Shown here piece after piece: positions 1-12,853 of a stretch of DNA of 64,000 nt. The stretch is from Cardiocondyla obscurior (lineage: Eukaryota; Arthropoda; Insecta; Hymenoptera; Formicidae), in NCBI RefSeq assembly GCF_019399895.1, contig NC_091883.1, positions 2,150,377-2,214,376 on the forward strand. Direction: 5' to 3'. The position numbers and the translations under genes are program-made. The notes under the pieces are model-generated. The model ran no database searches. It was not told where the DNA came from and saw nothing but the letters and a program-made list of their open reading frames with translations. Every line of letters begins with the position of its first letter. The stretch's first letter is position 1.

Positions 1-3000
1 AGTTAAATATTAAGCAGCGGGGCGTAATCGGAATACTCAAAGTTTCATAGTGAGACTCTTAGTTACCGGTTATAGGCGGTACACGTGTTACGTCGAACAT
101 TATGTGTTCGACTATAGCTGCAGCAACGTAACGATTAAGCCGAGTCTCCTTGATTAATAAAGACAGAACTTTTTTTTTAACGGAATAATAAATTTATACG
201 TGAATGTACTTTCTCAGAAGTGAACGGTATTTTAAATTAAATATAATTTTATATTTAGCTCAATTTTAATCCCTACTTTATATCTCAGATATTATTACAT
301 TAATAATTAATGTCGTATTTTTTTTTTTTTTTTTAATTCTGAATTTATATTATAATATTCATTATATAATTGTAGGTATACCTGATAAAACGAATACTTA
401 GCAGCGCGTTATAGTCGTTACACGTACGGGAAGGGTTGAATCCGCGAGACGCGATTCAACGTGTTGAGCCCTTAGAAAAAGACTTTCCCGTCGCATTGTA
501 GGTCGATCGACCTTGCGTTCCCGACCAGAGGCACGTTGCTTTATCGCGGCACGTGACGCTCGTGCCAAAGTCGCGCCGGCAGTTCACCGCGCTTCGCCGG
601 TATTGTTCCGAACATAGCTCGTTGCTCGGCGCCTTCTTTCGATAGTGAGAAACGACACGACGAACCGAAGGACCGAATTGCCGTTCACGGAAGTTCTCGC
701 GCTCGCGGGACGAATTGAGAAGAGGTCCGACAAGCGGGACATTGAGCACCGTCGCGGCTTGGGAAAAAGCTCCGTCGCAGCTCCTATTTTTCCCCACTTT
801 GTAGACGGAGCACGAACCCGAAGAGGTGAGCACGAGCTCGACGGTATTAGCGAAACGGCGCCAAAACAAGTGGCGTCGTCCTCATCCCCGACGTGCCGAC
901 GTATCGGCCTCCTTTCGCGAAATCTGCAAAAATCCGGGTTTCCACTTCGCACTTGGAACGAAAAACGATCGCCGACTTGCAAATCGAACGCAATATCGAG
1001 CTAATTGCCGGCGCAAGGACGTGATACTCTAGCAAAGAGACTTCGGTGTACTTCAAAGATCGAGATTAACATTAACATAATGCATACGTTACGATACATG
1101 ATAATTTCATATTGATTGAACATAATCGTATAAAAAGGTAGCGGCATGTTGCACACAAATATAATTGCGATAATAAAAAGCTGATCGGTTTTTTTTTTGC
1201 TGAGATTAAATGCTGTGGAAATAGTCAATACTTTTTTATTTGCGCTTTTGCATAGATTTTTTTTTCCTTTCGATATCTTATTATGTTACAATATTATTAT
1301 TACAAAATACAAATGCAGATTAGAAATTTTATTTTGCCGTACAGATTATCGTATCTGCAAATATATTCTATACTCATTCCGTCTATATTTATTAAAATTA
1401 TAAAATCATAAAAGGGACGTTATAATGGAGTATACATATATACTTTTTTTTTAACATTACACATTTTTAGGAAAAAAATATGAAATATTTTTCGCTAGTT
1501 AGACCCATGAATTCGCAAAATAAAAGCGGCAAAACTAAAATTTTTTTTTTATATACCGCGGAATATATATAACCGCCGAAATAAAACATTTTCAAAATTT
1601 ACTAATGCGCTTTACCTCGGCATTTTTATATTTCATTATTGCACGTCGTCGAAATTCGCCAAGCGGGATAAAACGCGTAGCAGCGTGCGCTTTCTCGCGG
1701 CGCAGTCAACAAGGCCCTATCGTGCGAAGGAAATCCCCGCTTAATTGCATTAATAATACCGTCGTATCGCGCGACTATGTTCGGAAATTGAAACTTCTTA
1801 GTTCGCGGTGAGCCAAGTGCCTCCTCCTTCGACGCCCTTCGCGCCACCGCCGGAGTTTCTCCTGGGAAGAAGCGAGCGGGCGGGCGGGGGCGGAGGCGTT
1901 AAAGGCGTTCTCGCCAGCACCTCTATAATTAGGCGCCCGAATTTGCCGACCTCCCCCGAAAGAAGAAAACCCGGAATAAGTTTACGTAACGTGAAGTCGC
2001 GAAACTATCCCGGGTCCGCCGTCGCCCCGTCGTCTTGTTAACGCCCGCGAAGTTTCGACCGCGGCCTCGTTCACGAAATCGTGAAAAGCGATTCCCGGCG
2101 CGTTCAGTTTTCAACGCTAGACGGCCCGAAAATTTTCCCGCCGGTGGAAATTTTTTTCTCTCTTTCTCTTTTTTTCTTTTTTTTTTTTTTTTTTTTCTAT
2201 TCCGCGTTCTATCAGTACCATTGCTGGTGATTGATGCTGTATATTATACGGGTGTGTACGTTCCATTGTTGCGCGAATGGAGATATGCTTGTTGTATCGG
2301 AACGCGTTTTTCAATTTCTGGTCTTCAAATTTATCCGCTACGTGCGAATGTAACTAGCGGACGCGATAATAGGAATGAACTAAATAGCGTGTATCATTAT
2401 TTTCGTTATTGCAACGTTTATACGGTGCTGTAATATTTTTAGTTCGATGCTGTATGGGTAAACGAGAGCGCGGGCAAATTTTATTCCGATAGTGACAAAC
2501 CGGTATTATTAGATCAATGCTGTAAGGACAGGTCAATTGCTAATTTAAAAGTCATATGTGCATTTCAATTACATGCTTTGCGACAAAAGCACTTTGGCTC
2601 GTGTCATACGAGATAAATTAAATTTAAAGATTGAAATTCCAGTTATACGTGACAAGTATCGTACATAGAGCTCAGGTATATAATTTCCAATTCCCTTCCG
2701 TTTTTATGGTAAGTGTATGGCGCTGCTTGTAAATTATAAAACGTACAACGAAAGCAATGCAGACGCGGCTAAATTAAATCCTGCGATATACAACACCCGC
2801 CAACCTACATTTCTGTAATTTATTATTCTTTAGCTAAGCCCGTGCATCGATGCGCGGCCCCTCTTGTTTCGTTTCGTAGCTCGGCGATCGCGTTCTAAAT
2901 GTTTAAGTGTTATTTACACGCAAACGTAATGCGGCTCGTAAAACGTCGCGGGGATGCATACGCCTCTGGCAAAAATCCAATTTCAAAGTATAAGGCGATC

Positions 3001-6000
3001 GAATTCGAAGATTCGTGAGCGGCGAGGCATTCGCATATGAAAATCAAATGGGAAATCAAACGGATATGCGACGCAATTGGTCTGATCGCCGCGAAATGCA
3101 AATAAAACGCGGGCGGTGGAATCGAGGGGAAAAGAGGAGGATAAAAATTTCTTTTGTACGCTTACATAGGTGGCATCTGTACGCGCTCTATATATACCTC
3201 TTGCACTTGAAAAAACAAGAGCGCTATTTAAAAACCAATTTCTGTGTGCTTGCCAATCGTGCGTGTCATTGTGCGCGAGTTGTCGCTAACGAAACGAGAC
3301 GAGAGGACTGAAAAATATTTAACACCCAAGCGCTGTAGCATTATTATTTTACGTAGGCGGCGACTCGCGTCGTTATTAATTTCTTTCGCGCGAGAGTCTC
3401 ATTGAAACCGATAAGGGCGGGACGGCGGGGAATTGATTAATTAGTTTCGCCGGGCACAGGTACCTAAACACCGCCGAATGATGTCTTCATTTTCGGACAT
3501 CGGGATAGAGCGCGCGCGGACGGACGATTGGTTTATTCCGGATTTTAAAACGATTCGTTTTGATTGAAAATAATCCGCGGCAGCGCCGCACCGGCGACGC
3601 GTTCTGTGTTCCCGCGATTTCGACAGTTTTTCAGCTGTTCCCGGGGTTTAATCTCGGAATTTTGGATAGCCGCAATTTTTGCGAGACAGCCAATCTACTG
3701 CGCCCGCTAGTTGATTACAACGCATTCGCTCGTGCAGCGTGTCCCGTCGACTCGCTCGCCGTGCCGATTTTGCGCTTTTACACGATTCCCATCGGCTCTC
3801 GCGGCCGCAAAACGCGTATGCCGAACGTCACGGAAATTATTTCCAACGTACAGAAACGAACTAATCGAAGCGCCGGCCGTCGGGACCGCGTAACGAGCGC
3901 ACTTTTACAGGGAATCCTTCTCTAGATCGGATTTCGACTTCTCATTTCGTGTAGCAATTGGTCGTATTGATTAATGAAAAATTGTATAAGAACAACGGAA
4001 AGCGAAATATTACGCTGACGTGGGTGCGTTCAAAACGGATGCATTTTGCTCGGTATTAGTATGGTTGCAACGCGGAGGAGGAAAATAAAAGGAAAAAAAA
4101 AAGAGAAAAAGAAATAGAAAGGTCTTCGTCGTTTCTATTTCTTTCTGTAACGATCGTACGGCGTACGGGAGCTGCCCGGCGAGACACAAACGTCTCCGAC
4201 CGATTATCTATGCAAACGTTTCGAGCAAAATTGTTCTCCGCATGGTTTATCAAGCTACATATCACACAGTCATAATACAGAAAAGTGCATGTATTACCTT
4301 CAACGTATTACGCCGTGTCTTCGACTCGCTATCACCGTAACAGGATATACCCTGATGCGCTCGCTTGAACGGAAGATCAAGTTTGCTTCTAGTTATTTGT
4401 CTCTCTTATTACGTCATATCGTGTCCGTTTATTATTGCATATTAACGAGATATACGGAGCGTATCTGAATAAGTAAATGTATAATACATATTTTAATATC
4501 GGACGCACGATATCTCTGAGCTGTCTCCGTGGCGCCGTAATTTCTTTTTTTGTTTTTTTTTTTTTTTTTTTACGTACGTATATCGAAATCCTTCTACGAG
4601 GATTAATTGTTAAAATATAATTGCGATATGTATATGATTATTAGAATATAAGTGTTCGTCGTTGAAATGCAATTTAAAATATTTATCGCAGTCTCGTGGG
4701 TTCTAAATTCGCTCATTCGTTCGCACGTGATTTCATTCGCAAAATCGACGATACACGCGACGTTGCAAAAATTGTCTGTCGCGGGTCACGTTCGATAATT
4801 ATTACGAGCACATAGTATGGGCGCCCGACGACGATAGCCTCGCCAGAATGTAGCGCGGCTAGGTATTCTCATAAACAACGTCATGGACGGAATTCAAGCA
4901 CACGAGTGGTTTTTATCGTACGTAAAGCCGAGGCACCTGCCGCGCTTTTTCAACAAGAATCTCGAAGTCGCCATGCGCTACAATGCCCTCTCCGTTTCGA
5001 TGCTCTTAGAAATAATTCACGGGCTGGCTATGAAATGTTTTACATCTCATTAATGTTTGCGGAAAATTATTTGAAAAATATTTACGTCGCTCGCGTAATT
5101 AAATCCGCGTTGGTTGTTTTTAAACCTTTTTTTTTTTTTTTCTAAGCTTCCCGGGCACACTTATATAGAATCTCCGAGATGCACAATTTATAAACAGGAA
5201 TATCGAAATAGAAATGTCGGCCAGAAGAGCCGCATTTAGTAAACCACCTGAAAATGTGTCATAGGTTTATTGAATTATTAATAAAGTTTTCCAATTTTAA
5301 CAAAGCTTTCTGACTTAATTACAATGTTACATATATCTATCCAATCCCAGTGCTTTTTACTTTTTTTTTTTTTATTTCACGAGTATCAAAATTAAACGGT
5401 AAGATGCATTAATTTATTTTATGGTTTCACGTTGCGTAAGTGACGCGATAACAATTACTTTTCCCAATCGTGATCTCGGTTATTCTTCGCGTCGCAGGGA
5501 CGTAGTAATGAATACGTGTCGCGTACAAACCGCGCGGCAAGGATTTCGATGAAGATCAGAGCATGGTGTTGAGAAAGTGCTGAGGCGTGCTGAAAAATGC
5601 AACGGTGCCTACTGCGACAAGCAATGGCGCGCGAATGCCGCAGCCCGAATGTCTGGCTACGTACGCGGGCAAACCACTTCTCTTCTCACGCGAAAGTGCT
5701 TACGTCGCCGCGACGAAGAAGCGTTCGGGAAGAGATTGCGGAGCTCGCGGCAAGAGGATTTTTTCCCTCTTTTTTTTTCCTTCTATTTTTTATTTTTTTA
5801 TTTCTATTTTTTTTCCGAAGTTTTTCCTATCTTTTTTCCCCTCCCGCGGTCTGGTTTTTCCCTCGTCGAAACCGAAGAGCCCCGTTACTCTCTCGCCCCT
5901 TTGTTTCCCACGCGAAAGCGCTCATTACGTCGTTTCGTGTCGGAAGGCGAAGCCGTAGTTACTAATTTCGCTCCGCCACCCTCAACTTTAATTCTCATTC

Positions 6001-9000
6001 ACGAAAACACAATTCGCGGTGGCGCCGTTGCCGGTTTAACGGAGAGTTTCCTGCCAACAGATCCACCCACGGCAAATCCGCTCGATGTTCCTCACATTTT
6101 TTCTTTTTCTTTTTTTTTTATCTTTTCTTTTCTTTCTTTTTTTTTTTTAAGTTCGACCTTCAGAATTTAAACGCGAAAATTTCACAAGATACATTTTTAC
6201 TTAGTTTCGTGTGGTGACGTTAAAACTCCTCGTCACCGTTTGCTCATTCGGATTTTGCGCGTAATAACGGGAAAATATGATAGGCATCGCATACGTTGAT
6301 AGACACGATTGACAGAAAGCGAATCGAGCAAAGATAAGAATCCGCTTCGAAATCCAATCTATTTTCTGCAGCGTTATGCGCGTGTCTCTTTCCGTTGAAT
6401 TTACAAAGTTAATCGAAACACGAGCGGTTATAAAATCGCTTCTTGTATCAAATGTTGCAGCTATCGACAGTTAAGACCGCGACTGTCTTGCGTGTTTCCT
6501 GTGTTGGTGTTCGATTACGCGCGCCAGCACTTCATACGCGAAAACGCGAGCGCCTTGCTTCGCGGCCGCGAAATCCCGCGATGCGCTTTCTCTTTCGCAG
6601 CGGAATGTCGCGCGGAAATTCATTACGAGATGTGACGGGCGGCGGGGCGAATTTCCACGACGGTTTATGATTAAAGTTGCAACAATGAACTTCTGTAGGT
6701 CGCGCAAAGTGGGACGGAGCATCGCATTGGAAATAATGAATTTTCTTTAGAAGGATTCGACAATTATCAAAACATGTTAAACGTCATTTACGAAGTAAGA
6801 GTTAAATTATATTATCGCGAATCTAGTTTCTCAAACCGCTTTTAATATTATTATCGCGTACCGTACGACTATTGATTAACGGCCTTGAATACGTTTTAAA
6901 AGAATCGCAGATATTAAAGTTCGCGGGACTTCAAAGGGGGGAAAAAAAAACTCACAATAGCTTTGCGAGTGTGATGGCAGCTTTTCCAAACAATTCTACG
7001 TACGTACCGAAAAAAAAAGAAAAAAAAAAAAAAAATAGTCGCGTTCACGTTAACCTAATCACCGATGTACGTGCAACCACGAGTTTCGCATTTGCCACAG
7101 ACCATTGCTTCCGCTCTGAATGCAGCGCGGGTCTGGGAGAATGTTCGAAACCACCGGAAGCTACACTAACATTTCCATTTGACCTTCGAATAAAAAAAAA
7201 GTCCAAGAAAAAAAAAAAATTCTATGCACTCGGGCAAATTCGAATTCCACAAGTGCCTTTCCTATCTCTTTTTTTTTTTTTTTTCTTTCGTGTGTTTTAT
7301 TTAGCAATTACTTTTAACATCTGACGTTCTTGCGTAATATAGACGTATATATTCCAACCGGAAAAATAAAAAATTAATGAAAATGATTTTTATGGAATAT
7401 CAAACTTAATATTTCAATATCAACTTTTTTTTTTCCTTCCTTTTTTTTCTTGCTCACAATTAATATTGATTCTTCGAACGATTTTTTCATGACAAGCAGG
7501 GTGACAGTTCTGGGACATTTTATATAGAAAAGCGACTGCATTTCCTTGCGATTTCATATCGAACGACATATAGTTGGTAGCTCGGTGGGCATTCGGTAGA
7601 TATCCACGTAATAGCGCCCATCGCCGCGCGAGCGAAGGAAGGGGAGCGCATTCAGCATTATCTGCCGCATCGTAATAAAATACTCTTCACCCACTTCCAC
7701 GTTTCTGCATGCATGCACGTACGTACGTACAGAGATGCCCGTGCAATCCAACGTTACAACTCTCTGTAGGATACGTAGTGTGCCTTGGATATATTCGACA
7801 TGAACACGAACGCGTTTCTACTCGCTACGGTCAGTCCCGGGCTCTCAATATGCTCTCCATATACGTTTAATAACGAACAAATCTGTTTAATCTTTGTTGC
7901 AAATATTGCGAAATAACTCGTTACTTTGGCAAGCACTAAAGTATGCTACGGGAAGTTCTGTCGAAATTTAATTAGTTGGCTCTCCTCAAATTAGAAAACT
8001 TGAAACGTTAGAAATATTTATCTACCTTCGACAGCTTGAAATATTTTCTCCTCATAGGTGAGAGATATTTCATCGAGAGCCGTTTGAAATGTTAAATACA
8101 CCAGAAAGAGATAATTATACATTTGTAAATTGACTTTGATTCATGAAAGTTTAATGCAAATATTTTATTTATATATATTGTATACGATATACAAATGTAA
8201 AATTATTAAAACCGAGTTACACATCAACTATCTATTAATTTTCGAATTAATAAACGGCAGAATATTCCGTTATTGAAAAAGTTAAAGTGTCGCAAAATGA
8301 TACAACAGCGTCATTAATTTTAGATCATCGCCGTTAATTAACTTATTAAATCAATCGACATTAAAATCTACCTCGACGGGAAAGAGTCGGATGTTGCATA
8401 AATCAATGCGGCCCGTCGTTTCCCTCGCACGCGGGAGCTAACGTTCGCGTTCTGAGGGACTTGGACGGGCGGGCGATTGGTATTCCGTCTCGGTTAAAAG
8501 ATGTTTTCCCGGGGATGCGGTTACCTCGCAAATCCCGTGCGTCGGTCCTCGTCGCGAATGTACGCGTGCGGGAGAGTCGATCGATAATTATTGGCAGGTC
8601 AGCGAAGCCAAAGTCCGCCTTTCGCGAAAGTTCGTTATACGGTGCGCTTCCTCACCGTAGGCACTTCCTGTGGCGCGGAGACGCGCGCATACTCGTCGTT
8701 ATAGGTGAGAGGCGGACGCCGAGTCCGTGCCGACGTTAATTATTATTGGCAGTTTCACGAAACGAACTTGCTTCTCACCCTATCGAGCATGCACACGCGA
8801 CGACGGCGACGCGGACTCTATACGACGGTTAATTGCATTCGGCCTTTGCGGGCTTTGACAAATGAGCGTGGCGTTCCCGAGATGCTAATCAAGGCCAGCG
8901 ATCATGAATGCGCGATCGTAGGTCCTCCCGTTTTTTTTACACAGCGCGCAGTTCGGAATTTCTTCGAGGACCGTGGCGCGTCGATTGTAGTCGCGTCGCC

Positions 9001-9560
9001 GACTGGAAAATACAGCGGAGCGGGACGACAATAAAACTCCACTTTTAACAAAGAGACGTAGGGATTTAATCACCGGCGAATTTCTACAGCCGCCACCGGT
9101 TCTCCGTGTCTCGGGCTCACTTTCGAGCGTTGGAAATGAATGTCAGTTGTCGAGGAATTAATTTCACAGTTTTTTGAACCACCGGGGTTATTCGAAATAC
9201 TTTAATTATTAGTTCTCGGACTCGGTAATCGCGGATGTAAAAAAATTTATAGGGGTCGTTAGCAGGGTTATTTCCGGAAGAAAGTTACGTTTATGCGTCA
9301 GGTGGGGGTTTACTCGCATCCGATGTAAACGTGACGTAGGGAGAGAGAGATATTGGGTCGTAACGTTCTTGATAGGATCTGCGAACGATGGCGAGGCCCG
9401 TCGAGGATGTTTAACGGGTACGGTTAGCGTAAAATATAAGTCACTGAGCCGGCGACTTCACGGCTTGACACGCACGTTTTATCAACCCGGGAGATGAAAC
9501 TGCGACATATACAGATTGTTTCAGGTTTACCGTCACCTTCATCCGTCTCCGAAGGCTCTT
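1..9560. other. Gene-free stretch with GC patches and T tracts
   Basis: Homopolymer T tracts (318-334, 2155-2200, 4548-4571, 5759-5831, 6102-6149), A tracts near 7010-7036, and CpG-rich patches at about 440-1030, 1800-2130, 5530-6030 and 8450-9030. In those patches frames are open on both strands at once, which is expected when stops are rare from base composition, and they lack ATG/splice support. An acceptor-donor fusion TTTTCTCCTCATAG|GTGAGA at 8058 is noted as weak. I see no supported gene. Confidence 0.5.
7707..7730. repeat. Compound (GCAT)n-(ACGT)n microsatellite
   Basis: GCAT repeated from 7707 passes into ACGTACGTACGTAC at 7717-7730, a self-complementary alternating array. Confidence 0.75.
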
Positions 9561-12500
9561 AAAACTGGATTTTTTTTTCCGAGCAGCAATTTAAATTTCT
9601 GATTCCAATTATTTCTTTACGATTATTAACTTGGATATTTTTTTTCAACTCCAAATTATACTTATATATTTTTTATTTAAAATCTTTATTTTTTTTTTTC
9701 TTTGAATAAAAAATAAAAAAAAAGAGACAGAGAGACATCTGATTGTTTAAAACTTAAATTTTGTCCATTACTCGACGGCTTATCGACGCCGCGATGGAAC
9801 TTAATTGGAAAAAGACGAATGAAACGTCCTGTATAATCGCGAGCTTCTGAACATTAAATTATACACGCTCGGCGGCGAGCGCCCGACCTCTCTTCGCCCT
9901 GTTGGTCGTCGTTTATCCCACGTACTTCTGTCGTATATTATGTCTACTGGGCGTATTAACCGGGCGCTACCGTACACCTGTTTACTTTCAGCGCTCGAGT
10001 ATTATTTCTATTAACGAGAATACATCCGTGAGCGCGAGTATTACCGCCCTTGCGCGCTGCACGGCTGACACGCTCTAGGGAGTTACGATCCGGATGGAAA
10101 TGGGGAAAACGCGCGGTCGAAAACGTCGGAGCCGGCCGAAAATTTTCACGAGAGCACTCGCGAAACGGACGCTCTCGAAATCGATTTCAGCTTAAAGAGA
10201 CATTTGACACTCCTCGGTACGCTTGATATTTAAGCATGCAATTTTTTTTCTTCTAATTTCTTTTTATTTTTTAGACATTTCGTGCAAACGAAACCCGTCG
10301 CTCGTGCATCGCGAATGTAATAATTTGGGTAACACATTGAGAAATAAAAATTAATTGCCTGTTGAAAGTGCGTTCTCGTGACACGTGACGTTTAATTTAT
10401 TAGACAAAGGCGCGAGAAGTATGCCTTGTTAATAAATGTAACATTTTTATTATTAATTATGAAATGGGTTACACTAAACGGACGAGAGGAAGTAAGTGGT
10501 GGGAAAATTGCAAGATTACGAAAGCACTTGCGGTCGCGTTTCATAAAACATTTTCCGTGAATAATATTAAAACTCTAAACACAGCTTTCATTAAATCGAA
10601 CCTATTATGTATCGACAGTAATTGTTTCGTTAGAATTTTACATCGCGTATTTGTGCGTTTCAAAAAATATGAAAATCCGAATAGAATTTTATTCTCAGCG
10701 AATAATATACGTAGATTGCTTAAGTATTAGCCAGGAAATGTAATTAGAACACGCCGCGTATAAAAGGTTGAAATCGGGGGCTGTATCAGTAAAGAGGATT
10801 AAAAGATTAAGAAGCCCTTAGGATAGTGCTTCGGTCTTCGTATATATTGGACATCTTCGCCAAGTATTTACTATTGTGGTCAGGCAGATGCGCGGTTAAA
10901 AGAGAAAAAGGGAACCTCGCCGGTGAGAGCGGAAAACTTTTCGGGCGCAACGACGTGCTCCGGAAACTCGCGTCCTTTCCATCCGTGCGCGCGGATGTCC
11001 TTCGGGATACGCCGGGCACAGACCGGGATAAACTCCACGGGCATCGAGTTTACTTTGGCGACCGTCAATCCTTCGGGCGCTCAGTTTCTGGGACACGAGG
11101 AAGCAGATCTCGCCATTAACGTTTTCAGGGCAAACAAATGGAAAGCCGCCTGGTTCGTTACGAGATACCCCGCCACGATTCGATGAAAGCAACGTTCTGC
11201 GAGATTAACGAGACGAGAAATCGATTGATCGTGTGTATGTGAGACACGATTCCGGGGGCCCCGCGTATCTCTCTCGCTTGCGGGATTTCGCCGAATGGTT
11301 TCTCGGCACGATTCGACGTCGAAAATACGCTCGCATTGCCCAATTATCCGATTGAATTCAAATTATCCCGCGGTCCTTTAAATCCGAGTGCGGCATATTG
11401 AAATTTACGTAATTTACAGTAAACGGAAAAACAACGCGAGAGAATTGGCTCTCTTCTCAGGCGACGTCAGAGTTATTATGAGATTTAATACATTTCGTGG
11501 TTCGAGCAAATGACGACGAAAAAAAAAAAAAATCTAAGCGATAAGAAATGTGCATATGTTACTCTTCGAAGGGTAAAGGATCGTACAATATCCAGCGCAC
11601 TTCGTGGTTTCGAAAGCGGGCGTAATTCGACGATCGGGGACGGGAATTAGATCGAGATATTTTCTTTTTTCGTTTTTGAATTTCGAAACTCGAAGCGAGG
11701 AGGAGGTAGCAAAAACGAGATAAAAAATCGCGTGAATGCAAATGGCACGGTATTGAGAGCGTTTCGATAATCCTACGATCCGCGGCAACTCCCGGTAATG
11801 ACATTCGGGCAACCCGACACTCGACGAGTTAAGATTGCAGCCGCGGCGGGCGGATATTTGCCGCGCCTTGCCCAGGCCTTAATCTACTTAAGCCGCTTAA
11901 TTCACGGCGCAGCTACGTAAAATATTTACATTGTACAAGTGCGCACACGGCCGCAGGGTTGTTACGCGTGTACGTAAACGCGGCGCGTGATGCGCGCGGG
12001 CGCCGAGACGAGGGAAGCCTTAGTCGAGAGTTGGTAACTCCGCCGGAGCGATATAACGAACACATGTTGCAACGGGAGTCTACATAATCCGCAACAAGCT
12101 GCGGAGGCGTACGCGACCGTGCGCGCGCGTGTGTGCGTGCTCGCGTAAGGGTTGCGGGGTGGGCCATGCACGCGCCCTTCTCTCATTCCCATGCCGCGTC
12201 CTTCCCGTTCGATCGAACGCGAAACTGGCTCATCTGCAATTTTATCCCCTTCTCCCCTTCCCCCCTCCCTCTCATTTGATTCGTTCCAACAGCGCTGTTC
12301 TTGTATTCGTAAAATAATTTATCCGACTATAACCCTTTGAATTATGTACCGTAACGCGCCTCGTGAAGATGTCTTTAAAGGAGACATACATTTTTCTTCA
12401 TTTATTCAACACTTAAAAAATTGTTGCGCGAGCGAACGAAAGCGTACACGGATCGGTATGATTTATTACAAGTTAAAACGAGCGATGGGGTAATCTAGCA

Positions 12501-12821
12501 CCGTTATAATTAAGACTAATGCGACTGCGAAGTCACTCCGTAAACTTCGACTCCAATTCTACGGAACTACATCTTTATTATTTTATATTAATTTTACTTA
12601 CTTTTATTTTACTACAGAGATAATTATTTTTAATTGACGGGAAAGAAATTATTCCGTGGGAACAAATTTTTCCAAAAAGAAAAAGAAAAAAAAATTTTTT
12701 TTTAAAGGCTAATGAAAGCAAAGTGATACATCGAGGTGTCACGAGTGCAACTTTATTGTCGCGTAAGACGGCTGCATAGGAGGGTCACGCATTTCCATTT
12801 GTACATACGGGAGGCGCCGCG

Positions 12822-12853
12822 GAGAAGAGAGAGAAAGAGAAAGAGAGAGAGAA
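12822..12853. repeat. (GA)n-rich purine microsatellite
   Basis: AGAGAGAAAGAGAAAGAGAGAGAGA-type tract; (CT)n of the opposite sense occurs at 13848-13866. GA tracts can bind GAGA-type factors in insects, but no nearby gene supports that here. Confidence 0.7.

Noticed and set aside
5577..6170. 197-codon + frame with Phe-rich core
   Set aside because: Generated by long T tracts at 5759-5831 and 6102-6149; all three + frames are open together.
8045..8063. Second possible ratchet site TTTTCTCCTCATAG|GTGAGA
   Set aside because: The pyrimidine tract is short, the donor half is not GTRAGT, and there is no demonstrated + strand intron this far left.
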